Shown one piece after another: positions 45,101 through 51,879 of a stretch of 64,000 nt of DNA. Source of the DNA: Sinomicrobium weinanense. Its GTDB lineage: Bacteria; Bacteroidota; Bacteroidia; Flavobacteriales; Flavobacteriaceae. A program made the translations under genes and the position numbers. The stretch's first letter is position 1. Each line of letters opens with the position of its first letter. The notes beneath the pieces are model-generated. The model saw nothing but the letters and a program-made list of their open reading frames with translations, had not been told where the DNA came from and ran no database searches. The stretch is taken from the NCBI RefSeq assembly GCF_018863395.1, contig NZ_JAHKRR010000005.1, forward strand, positions 62,001 through 126,000, given 5' to 3'.

Positions 45101-45722
45101 CCACCAGGGTTACTGTGACTGAAGACTGTCCGTTTACAGGGATCTCCCGGGCTTTGAACCCTATATAGGAAATCACCAGAACAGCATCTTCGCTCACCTC
45201 CAGCGAAAAATTACCGTCGAAATCTGTTTGTGTACCGTTTGAAGTTCCTTTTTCCAGGACATTCGCCCCCGGCAGGGGCTGCCCATGGGCGTCAGATACA
45301 ACACCGGTCACTACGGTTTGTATGTTCAGGGCCAAAGGCTCTTTCTCCGTGGAGCGGAGTTTTTGCTGCCGGTTGAGAATGATCTGCCTTCCCTTGATCT
45401 TATAGTCTACATCAGTCCCCTGAAAAAGAATATCCAGGATATCGGGGATCTCTTTCTGTTTAATTTTCAGGGTGATCTTTCGGCTCAGGGAAGTGACCCC
45501 GCTTTCGTATAAAAACCGGTATTCCGTAAGGGTCTCTATTTTACGGAATGCTTCTTCGACGGTTACATCTTCCAGGTCCAGGGTGAGTTTACTATCCGAC
45601 GGGGAAGAATTTGCCTGAACCTCAAAAAATGAAACGATTAGCAGGATTGCTGTAAATGTCATCCTCAATCCAGGTTTTGGAAATCTCCAGAACGGGGAGT
45701 TTCTGGTTAGCTTTTTTTTCAT
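42174..45722 (-). CDS. SusC/RagA TonB-dependent receptor with STN domain
   Basis: 1182 residues. Signal sequence, STN domain (LTLDLEDVTVEEAFRKIETLTEYRFLYE, ~45-110), carboxypeptidase-regulatory-like domain (VVTGVVSDAHGQPLPGANVLEKGTSNGTQTDFDG), plug (LDEVVVTAMGISREKKSLGYATQEV, QALFVVDGVPV, TALYGSRATNGAVIITTKSG), and a barrel ending NFGVNLQLQF. The 'AMGISREKKSLGYATQ' plug start is typical of the branch paired with SusD-like_2. The STN domain should signal to the FecR encoded 144 bases upstream and on to the divergent sigma factor. The likely cargo is peptides, judging from the peptidase genes downstream. Confidence 0.95.
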   Translation of the reverse strand: MKKKLTRNSPFWRFPKPGLRMTFTAILLIVSFFEVQANSSPSDSKLTLDLEDVTVEEAFRKIETLTEYRFLYESGVTSLSRKITLKIKQKEIPDILDILFQGTDVDYKIKGRQIILNRQQKLRSTEKEPLALNIQTVVTGVVSDAHGQPLPGANVLEKGTSNGTQTDFDGNFSLEVSEDAVLVISYIGFKAREIPVNGQSSVTVTLVEDSAKLDEVVVTAMGISREKKSLGYATQEVDGENVNKVPSDNVVNSLSGKVAGVQIRKNTNLGGSSNVVIRGSTSLTGNNQALFVVDGVPVNNSNFNTSDQQTGAGGFDYGNLASDINPNDIESINILKGAAATALYGSRATNGAVIITTKSGSGAGKKPTVTVNSSVTVGWVDKSTWPDYQYKYGTGYGAIYGPDNNSFFQERDVDGDGVPDLVSPSTAYGSYGAPFDSNLLVYQWDSFYPESPNYLKPTPWEAPKDKLITFFETPVTTTNSISFAGSSDRATYRIAYTNFYQEGIMPNSNLSRDNISINTSFDISEKLSVAGSANYVKTDALGRNRTGNETGDNAGNVVASMRKYWAMNVGIQELKRAYFNTGKNIDPFMGGTIDNPYWVVYENYEDDTRSRIFGNASIKYKFKDWLNVEGKVSLDTYSFLQEERINEGTAGAVGRYSRRNINYSEMNYDLMLNYNKYVTDKFNISGVLGINIRRNDFSSIYAVTNGGLVIPGIFSLSNSVNVPNAPEEIEERIGVDGYYGLLSLGYNNLLYLDLTGRFDHSSTLPPENSTYFYPSISTSFLFSNLIESEVLSFGKFRLNYAEVGSSAPANSLWDVLNKPTPFGSIPLYGVKSTKNNEDLLPERTVSVEGGLELRFLDNRIRMDLSAYKTNSKDQIMPVAISTATGYAAKYVNAGEIENKGLEVALSGTIISGEDFNWDINLNWAKNKSRVLSLFEGGSNLQLGSVSGVTINATVGEPYGTIQGTDFIYRDGKRVINQETGEYERTTTSNNVIGNITPDWNGGISNEFRYKNLSFSFLIDIQKGGDVFSQDISTGNRSGLYGYSAGLNDLGNPVRNSLENGGGIILDGVAPDGSPNTIRTGMDIYTNATGSIKAPDASFIYDASYVKLREVTLTYTLPRMVFMEKLHLESLRVGLVGSNLWIIHKNLPFSDPEANLSSGNLQGFQNGVLPSTRNFGVNLQLQF

Positions 45723-45865
45723 AATTTTGCATAGATTTTAATAGTTAATGGATTACGACATCAAATTCACTATTAAGTCTATCGGGGAAGGCGCCAACAT
45801 TCCCCGATTTTTTGTGAATCCTTCAGGTAAAAAACACTACATCATAGGCATCTGATTTTATTTGA

Positions 45866-47008
45866 TTAATAAATTACGATCTTGCGGTCCTTTATTTCAT
45901 AATTATAGGCAAAGACCTCCCCGATCGACTTCAAAACATCCGATATACTTTCGACGTCTACACTAAACCTGGCATTTAATTTTTTGCGGGCCAGGCCGGG
46001 ATTCCTGTTCTCTATGGTCACATTGTATTTGCGTTCCAGTTTTACCAGGGATTCTTCGAAGGGTGTTTCCCTGAAAACCAGTTCGCCTTTGGTCCAGCTT
46101 GTATACAGCTCAATATCCACCTTTTCCGTCCTGGTGGTATGCGAAGTCCTGTTCCAGGAACCCTTGGTCCCGGGTTTCAGTATGGTCTTGCTGCCGGTGT
46201 TGTATGAATTGGTCATTGCTACGGACCCTTCTATCAATACTGTTTTAACCTCTGCATCTTCCCGGTATGAGGATATATTAAATTCCGTTCCCAGTACCTT
46301 TACCGTTACCGCATCGGCATGCACAAGAAAAGGATGCTCTTTGTCCTTGGCCACTTTAAAATAGGCCTCTCCATCAATAAAGACCTCTCTTTTCCGGGGA
46401 TCCGAAAATTTCACCGGGTACTTTATCCGGGTCCCCGAATTTAAATGCACCTGTGTACCGTCAGATAATTCGACTTCAAAGATCTTCCCGTAGGGGATAT
46501 GAAGCTCGTGAAATATGAGTTCATCAACTTTTGCACCGGGCTTATAACGAATGGTGTTCCCCTGCTGCTCCGCAATGACCTCGCCAGAAGCAGAGACGAA
46601 TTGCTGGCTACCGGTTTGGTCGATGACCTTTATCTCCCTGTCCATCCCAGTTCTCAGTTTTATGGCATCTTCGGCAATACCGTATTCCGGGGGCGAAGAA
46701 AACAATACCTGGTACAGATACACCACAGTAATAGCGCCGGCCAGGACAGCGGCATATTTTAACAGGTATTTCCACATCGGGATCACCGGGGTTTCAGGGA
46801 TGTTCAACCTGTTCTTCAGTTTTTCCAACTCCCGGTCAGTATTGAGGCTTTCCAGGAAATCCAGGGATTCGTCCACCAGGTTTTCGTCATACAGTGTGCG
46901 GATCACTTCCTTTTCAGCATCGGTCAGGCCCCTGAGGTCTTCCGGAGCTATCTCACCAGAAGTTTTAAGTTTTTTCAGCAGTTGTTTTATCCGTGCCTTT
47001 CGCAGCAT
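45866..47008 (-). CDS. FecR-family anti-sigma factor
   Basis: 380 residues. The N-terminal cytosolic part has acidic helices (LRGLTDAEKEVIRTLYDENLVDESLDFLESL), then one membrane segment (LLKYAAVLAGAITVVYLYQVLF, ~95-118), the FecR domain (GKIFEVELSDGTQVHLNSGTRIKYPVKF...REVFIDGEAYFKVAKDKEHPFLVHADAVTVKVLGTEFNISSY), and a C-terminal DUF4974 domain (VFRETPFEESLVKLERKYNVTIE) resembling an STN partner. It diverges from its presumed sigma gene (47184-47753), unlike the co-directional pair at 24-28 kb. Confidence 0.95.
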   Translation of the reverse strand: MLRKARIKQLLKKLKTSGEIAPEDLRGLTDAEKEVIRTLYDENLVDESLDFLESLNTDRELEKLKNRLNIPETPVIPMWKYLLKYAAVLAGAITVVYLYQVLFSSPPEYGIAEDAIKLRTGMDREIKVIDQTGSQQFVSASGEVIAEQQGNTIRYKPGAKVDELIFHELHIPYGKIFEVELSDGTQVHLNSGTRIKYPVKFSDPRKREVFIDGEAYFKVAKDKEHPFLVHADAVTVKVLGTEFNISSYREDAEVKTVLIEGSVAMTNSYNTGSKTILKPGTKGSWNRTSHTTRTEKVDIELYTSWTKGELVFRETPFEESLVKLERKYNVTIENRNPGLARKKLNARFSVDVESISDVLKSIGEVFAYNYEIKDRKIVIY

Positions 47009-47089
47009 ATTCGTATCGTTTCTGATAATATGTTATAAAATATGTTAAACAGGGTGACAAAAAATTATCTTTTTTTGATTTTTTTTCGC

Positions 47090-47096
47090 AACACAC
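47090..47096 (-). promoter_or_regulatory. GTGTGTT element upstream of the second fecR
   Basis: On the minus strand GTGTGTTG starts 82 bases before the fecR start codon at 47008, the same distance as the GTGTGTT blocks upstream of the first fecR (84) and of GH127 (80). The GGGACTTT part is not found at the matching distance; GCGACC lies closer. A different sigma factor could recognise it. Confidence 0.35.
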
Positions 47097-47183
47097 TCTT
47101 TTTAGGTCGCATTTTTTTTGAGTTCAGTTGAAAATTGTTAATTTTCCCTGAAATCCCCTGTACAAATGGACTCCAACCCCTGA

Positions 47184-47753
47184 ATGAAAGCGAAGTCTGA
47201 CATAAAAACCGTTGAAATTGAACAACTTTTTAAAGAAAATTACGATCTCCTTTGCCTTGCTGCTTTTGGAATTTTAAAAGACAGGGATGCGGCCAGGGAT
47301 ATTGTACAGGATTTTTTTGTTTTTTACTGGCAGAAAAGAGATACCGTTTCCATAAACATTTCTTTCCGGGCCTATGCGGTCAGGGCTGTAAAGAATTTAA
47401 GCCTGCTTTCCCTGAAGAATGTTAAAAAAGAGCAATCCCTGCTTCGCGACCTGATAGCAGAGGAAAACGAAGTAAAAGCTCCCTATGACCCGCAATGCCC
47501 CTATAATAAAGTGTTTGAACTGATAAACCAATTGCCCCGGAGCAGGCGGGAGATCTTTATCTCTTCTGTAATGCACGGCCAGAGCTATTCGGAGATCGCC
47601 GAGTCTTATAATATTTCCGTAAATACGGTAAAAACCCAGATCAAGAGGGCCTATGTCTTTTTAAGGGCCAGAGTAAGTAAAGAAGATCTGTTGTACCAGT
47701 TTGTCCTGGCTTCTTCTGCCGCATGGGAGATTCTTCTCGATACGGCATTTTAA
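47184..47753 (+). CDS. ECF (FecI-like) RNA polymerase sigma factor
   Basis: 189 residues. Region 2: LFKENYDLLCLAAFGILKDRDAARDIVQDFFVFYWQKRDTV, then FRAYAVRAVKNLSLLSLKN. Region 4: INQLPRSRREIFISSVMHGQSYSEIAESYNISVNTVKTQIKRAYVFLRARV. It is the likely partner of the FecR at 45866-47008, transcribed divergently across a 175-base gap, and would activate the SusC/SusD pair with the peptidase genes. It is the only plus-strand gene in the right five-sixths of the window. Confidence 0.95.
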   Translation: MKAKSDIKTVEIEQLFKENYDLLCLAAFGILKDRDAARDIVQDFFVFYWQKRDTVSINISFRAYAVRAVKNLSLLSLKNVKKEQSLLRDLIAEENEVKAPYDPQCPYNKVFELINQLPRSRREIFISSVMHGQSYSEIAESYNISVNTVKTQIKRAYVFLRARVSKEDLLYQFVLASSAAWEILLDTAF

Positions 47754-47833
47754 GTCGCTTTTGGTGACTTAAAATGTCCACTATCAAGACATGTTAATAT
47801 TGATTTATGTATTTTCCAAAACCCCCATCTAAA

Positions 47834-47953
47834 AGCGTCTTTGCGAGGAGCCGACCGAAGGAGGTGACGTGGCAATCTCGTCTGGCAGGCAGCATACCTC
47901 GATGACATGCGCAAACCCGCGGGGAGATTGCAGCGCTTCGCTCGCAATGACGC
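47834..47953. repeat. Dispersed palindromic repeat
   Basis: The element begins 'gcgtctttgcgaggag...gcaatctc' and ends 'gagattgc...gcttcgctcgcaatgacgc', so its ends are complementary over long stretches. This phrase type is a very common intergenic palindrome in bacterial genomes. It lies just downstream of the second sigma gene. Confidence 0.7.
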
Positions 47954-48271
47954 AGAAACGTCATTACAATTTATACGTTTGCTAAAATGTTAGGTCTCGA
48001 ACTGACAACAGGTGGTCTTATAATACTTTGTACCATCAGACCGAAATGATAAAAAATGCCGTGAGTGGAAGAAACAAATACGATCACGCCTTAAAAAGCC
48101 AGGGATTCACTCACGGCCGTTTGCAATAAAGGTTGGTTTTTCCTTCCTCCGTTGCCTGGGTTGGGGTAGATCAATTCACGTTTAACCTGTCATGGGCGTG
48201 ATGTGCGGTTTTAAAAAGCCCGTATACCTAAAAAAGAATGCTGCAAATTACCGGGTTGAACTCATAAAAAC

Positions 48272-48454
48272 TTGTCTGGGAGGGATTATTTCTTATCTCT
48301 AAGGGATTTTTTGTTAACACAAAAGCTATTTTTGATAGTTTTTTTCTTACAATCAGCATTTTTAGGGCTGTGGGGACAAGGTAAGGCAGGAAATTATCGT
48401 TTTCTTACGGAAATCCGTAATGAGATGAAATTTGTTGAGTATTGGGTATTTTAA
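48272..48454 (+). pseudogene. Possible remnant of a secreted-protein gene (signal peptide only)
   Basis: A 60-codon frame reads ...FLLTQKLFLIVFFLQSAFLGLWGQGKAGNYRFLTE before it stops. The hydrophobic core followed by WGQ looks like a Bacteroidota signal peptide, and the residues after it resemble the start of an exported domain. There is no good start codon or continuation. It may be a gene fragment left by deletion, or chance. Confidence 0.25.
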
Positions 48455-48713
48455 TGTGGGGTATATTTTATAGAAATACGATCACCTAACCTTATACTCT
48501 CAGGCAGGCTAAAGTAGAGGATACGAATAAAATATATCGGGAAGAAGTGGCCTGGAAAAGCCACCCAAAGTGACAGATCTGACCATATTGTGATGTGTTT
48601 TCAAGGATTTTTATAGACAAGCAGATTTTATGAGCGATACATAGCATTTCAATAAAAGCCGGAAACAATAATGTCAAAAGCTCGAATCCTGCCACGATCA
48701 GAACCTGAACATA

Positions 48714-50375
48714 TCAGTGCTGATCTTTTATAATAAAAGCGATGTCAACCGCCTGAAAGGTCATATCGGCCTGGCTGCCTTCGTAGAGGATCCCTATGGT
48801 GTTTTTATCGACCGAACTGAGGCTGGAATAGCCTCTTCCGGAGCCTTCGTCCAGCAATATCCAGTATTTTTCCGGCCAGGTTTTGCCATTGTCCAGGCTT
48901 GCCTTGATCGTCATGTTCTTTCGTCGTTCTTTATCGTTGGGGTTGGAAAAGAAGAGTATCGACCTTTTCTTCCCTCCCTCCGTATATTCATGTTTATACA
49001 GGGAAGCCATACATACGGGCTCGATCAGGGCACCGTGTGAAGAAGGGTGTTCGGCCCAGGTTTCCCCCATGTCCCGGGTTATGGCCACTGCCCTGCCATT
49101 GGCTTCTCCTTTTTCTTTTCTGTTCCTGTTATCGCGCATATTAAGCATCAATGAGCCATTCGCCAGTTCAACCACGGCACATTCGGTGGTATTTTTATAT
49201 GCCGGGGTACTGGTGGCCCAGTGTTTGCCGCCATCGGTACTAAAGGTAATATTGGAGAACGGCTCTCCGCTGGCATCCCTTCCCTGGGTAGGGAATACCA
49301 GGGTTCCATTACGGGTAGTGATACCATTTCCCGGGGCAGGTGCCCATAGCCACCAGTCCTGTTTTTTGCACATTTCCGTGATGTTTACAGGTTCTTCCCA
49401 GCTCAGCCCGTCGTCGGTACTCGAAGCAAGGAGAAATTGAGAGGTTTCCCTCAGGCCGAACCCGGGTTGTGACCCCTTGTTTTTCCATTGGTGATTCCAG
49501 GCATCGCTGTTTTCTTTAAGCCCGGTGATCCAGTTTCCGTTTTTGTCCAGGACGCCGTGCATCCACAATCCGGCGACAAAAACCCGGCCGGTGGTTTGGT
49601 CTACCAGCAGGGAGGCATCGCTTACGCCATTGAACTTTTCCGGAAGGCCTCCCCAGGCTCCCCGGTCGAGGACTACCTTATGGTCTCCCCAGGTCTTTCC
49701 GCCGTCTGTGCTCCTGCTGATCCCGATGTCGATATTTCCCTGGAGGTCCCTTGCGTTGTCATACCTCATGTCATAACCTGCGATCAGGGTACCGCTACGG
49801 GTTGTTACCAGAGAAGGAATGCGATAGGTATGTACGCCGTCATCGCCGTGTTTCCGGACCGCCACTCCCATATTCAGCATTTTTGACTGCCCGGGAGCTA
49901 CCGGTTCCGGCCGGACCTGTGTGTTACCGATCTTCACTGCTTCGCACGAAACGGTTATTTTATGGGAGATATCGGCCTCTTTTTTGAGTTTCAGAGAGAC
50001 CCAGAAAAAGTTTTTCACCCCTTCGAGGAGCATGTCCCCTTTTAAATGTACTGTCTGGGTCACGGTGCCTGACGTGGCAAATACGGGGCTGTCTTTAGCA
50101 ATAAACCTGCTCTCTTCCCCTACGGCATAAAGTGCTATACTTTCAATATCACTGAGGACGGTTTTTCCGGAGAGGTCAATGTCTACCCCGGAAAGCCTCA
50201 CCGGTGTCAGCGAATCCCGGTTTTGGATTTCCAGCAGCAATACGTGGTTATACGGCCTGGACTTTAAAACGGGATATTCTAACCGGTGCTGCAGGATCTG
50301 TATGTCTTCTTTTGCCGTTTTGCAGGAAGATACGATGGTGTATAAAAAAAGTAAGATTAAAAGTCTGTTTTTCAT
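48714..50375 (-). CDS. Exo-alpha-sialidase (GH33) lipoprotein with N-terminal BNR-associated domain
   Basis: 553 residues, lipobox VSSC followed by KTAKED. Residues ~25-170 form a beta-sandwich like the BNR-associated N-terminal domain of Bacteroides sialidases. The catalytic propeller begins with HTYRIPSLVTT, holding the first Arg; Asp 25 residues later (NARD) is the likely acid/base. Five Asp-box-like turns follow (STDGGKTW, STDDGLSW, STDGGKHW, TRDMGETW, SLDNGKTW). LNMRDNRN and ERRKNMTIK supply the other Arg residues, and GRGYSSLSSV carries the Tyr nucleophile. It would release terminal sialic acid at the cell surface. It is the last gene of the sialic-acid operon, 18 bases after the sulfatase. 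Confidence 0.93.
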   Translation of the reverse strand: MKNRLLILLFLYTIVSSCKTAKEDIQILQHRLEYPVLKSRPYNHVLLLEIQNRDSLTPVRLSGVDIDLSGKTVLSDIESIALYAVGEESRFIAKDSPVFATSGTVTQTVHLKGDMLLEGVKNFFWVSLKLKKEADISHKITVSCEAVKIGNTQVRPEPVAPGQSKMLNMGVAVRKHGDDGVHTYRIPSLVTTRSGTLIAGYDMRYDNARDLQGNIDIGISRSTDGGKTWGDHKVVLDRGAWGGLPEKFNGVSDASLLVDQTTGRVFVAGLWMHGVLDKNGNWITGLKENSDAWNHQWKNKGSQPGFGLRETSQFLLASSTDDGLSWEEPVNITEMCKKQDWWLWAPAPGNGITTRNGTLVFPTQGRDASGEPFSNITFSTDGGKHWATSTPAYKNTTECAVVELANGSLMLNMRDNRNRKEKGEANGRAVAITRDMGETWAEHPSSHGALIEPVCMASLYKHEYTEGGKKRSILFFSNPNDKERRKNMTIKASLDNGKTWPEKYWILLDEGSGRGYSSLSSVDKNTIGILYEGSQADMTFQAVDIAFIIKDQH

Positions 50376-50393
50376 TATGCTATGTTTTATTTC

Positions 50394-51869
50394 TTAATAT
50401 GTACCGGGTTCACCGGAAGATACAACAATATCGGGCATGGGTGATCTGTTGAAAGACGGCAGGTAATCCCTGAGGCTGTCCTTGATGTTATCGTATGTAG
50501 GATCTCCCGCCAGGTTTTTCCATTCGTTCGGGTCTTCCTCAATATTGTACAGTTCTTCCGTGCCATCGTTATAGCTTATATACTTCCATTTACGGCCCCT
50601 CACAGCATGGTTTTTATAACCGTAAGTCATACGCACAGGAGGATATATGGTATCCTTTCCGTTCATCAGTCCGGCAAGGCTGTTCCCTTCCAGGCCGGCT
50701 TTCTGTGGCAGGCCCGAAAGTTCAGTGAGCGTGGGATAAATATCGATCAGGCTTACCGGAGTATCCACGCGGGTACCTTTCGGTACTCCGGGTCCGGATA
50801 TAATCATCGGGATATGATTTGCCTTGTCCCACAATACAAATTTTTCCCAGTGTTCCTTTTCACCGAGATGATATCCGTGGTCTGACCAGACTATGACAAT
50901 GGTGTTTTTGGCGTGTTTGCTTTTTTGCAGGGCCTCGAACAACCGACCTATCTGGGCATCGGCAAAAGTACAGGACGCATAATAGGCCTGCAGGGCTTCT
51001 TTGTATTTATCCTTTCCGTCAGGGCTTCCCTTTCTTATGGTATTGTAGATAAAAGGTTTTCCTTCGTCCAGCATGGTCAGCGCTCCCTGCGGCAGGTCTT
51101 TCAGGTCGTCTTTACGAAGGGCCGGCATAACCAGGCTGTCAGCCGGGTACATATCAAAATATTCCTGTGGCGCATAGTTGGGCATATGCGGCCTGAAAAT
51201 ACCGGCCCCCATAAAGAACGGTTCATCTATGGAATCGAGTTTTTTAATCAGCCAGTCCACTGTCCTTATATCCGGATGTTGATGGTTTTTACCATAGCTT
51301 CTGGCTCCCCAATCAAAAGGAATGCTGGTCGAGGTTCCGTCCCTGTCTCCTCCTATCCATACCGGTAGCCCGTTCAGCTTTTCCGGGGGTGGATCGTCCG
51401 GATAGCGGGGAAGTTTCAGGAACTCGTCAAAGGCGCCATCGTCGTGAAAGGCATGGTTCATTTGATGATGATAGATCTTTCCTGCCCCAATGGTTAGATA
51501 ACCATTCTGTTTAAAGTATTCCGGAAGTGTAATGGCATCGGGTATGGCTGCCCTCCAGTCAGTCTGATTACCGTATATTCCGGTAGTAGCGGGATAAAGG
51601 CCACTCAATATTGATGACCTGGAAGGATTACATGCCGGGGTATTACAGAAGGCATTTGTAAAAAGTACTCCCTGTTGTGCGATCTTTTCCAGGCCTGGTG
51701 TCTGAATATGATATGTCGTACCCAGGAGGTTAATATCATCGTTCATATCGTCAATAGCGATAAATAACACATTGGGTTTGTCGCCGGATTTATCCTCTTT
51801 TTCATTTTTACAAGCAAACAGGCAAAGGCCGGTGATCAATATTATTGTTTTGCGGATGGTGTATTCCAT
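50394..51869 (-). CDS. Type I sulfatase lipoprotein, iduronate-2-sulfatase-like
   Basis: 491 residues, lipobox LFAC followed by KNEKEDKSGD. The metal-binding start is NVLFIAIDDMNDD. The formylglycine motif Cys-Asn-Pro-Ser-Arg (ACNPSRSSILSG, Cys at about residue 79) is intact. GAGKIYHH, FRPHMP and WSDHGYHLGEKEHWEKF provide further metal and substrate ligands. The pattern resembles the iduronate-2-sulfatase-like group (S1_7 type, by eye). It needs a separate maturing enzyme to convert the Cys. It lies between the mutarotase-symporter and a sialidase with gaps of 10 and 18 bases, so it is clearly in that operon. Its substrate is probably a sulfated sialoglycan or a sulfated sialic acid (inference). 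Confidence 0.9.
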   Translation of the reverse strand: MEYTIRKTIILITGLCLFACKNEKEDKSGDKPNVLFIAIDDMNDDINLLGTTYHIQTPGLEKIAQQGVLFTNAFCNTPACNPSRSSILSGLYPATTGIYGNQTDWRAAIPDAITLPEYFKQNGYLTIGAGKIYHHQMNHAFHDDGAFDEFLKLPRYPDDPPPEKLNGLPVWIGGDRDGTSTSIPFDWGARSYGKNHQHPDIRTVDWLIKKLDSIDEPFFMGAGIFRPHMPNYAPQEYFDMYPADSLVMPALRKDDLKDLPQGALTMLDEGKPFIYNTIRKGSPDGKDKYKEALQAYYASCTFADAQIGRLFEALQKSKHAKNTIVIVWSDHGYHLGEKEHWEKFVLWDKANHIPMIISGPGVPKGTRVDTPVSLIDIYPTLTELSGLPQKAGLEGNSLAGLMNGKDTIYPPVRMTYGYKNHAVRGRKWKYISYNDGTEELYNIEEDPNEWKNLAGDPTYDNIKDSLRDYLPSFNRSPMPDIVVSSGEPGTY

Positions 51870-51879
51870 CTTTTCAGGT

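Larger units (their letters stand above)
47754..48713. other. 960-base gap with repeats and no intact gene
   Basis: This is the longest gap in the window. It contains a dispersed repeat (47834-47953), a 12-base direct repeat AAATACGATCAC at 48076-48087 and 48474-48485, a perfect 10-base inverted repeat (48058-48067 with 48108-48117), a second 8-base pair (48083-48090 with 48195-48202), and a repeated TTAAAAAGCC (48091-48100 and 48211-48220). A short signal-peptide-like frame lies inside. It could be the scar of a lost mobile element or an unrecognised structured RNA. Confidence 0.5.

Noticed and set aside
47834..47953. Possible CRISPR or integron-like array
   Set aside because: There is a single palindromic unit with no regularly spaced repeats or spacers and no cas or integrase genes.
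48492..48695. 67-codon frame on the minus strand (AGFELLTLLFPAFIEM...)
   Set aside because: Only a GTG start, no domain, and no continuation. It could be a fragment of an old gene, but nothing supports a function.
48679..48702. tRNA-like 3' end (CTCGAATCCTGCCACGATCA)
   Set aside because: The bases on each side of the CTCGAAT loop do not pair, and no D-arm, anticodon arm or 5' acceptor strand is found upstream.
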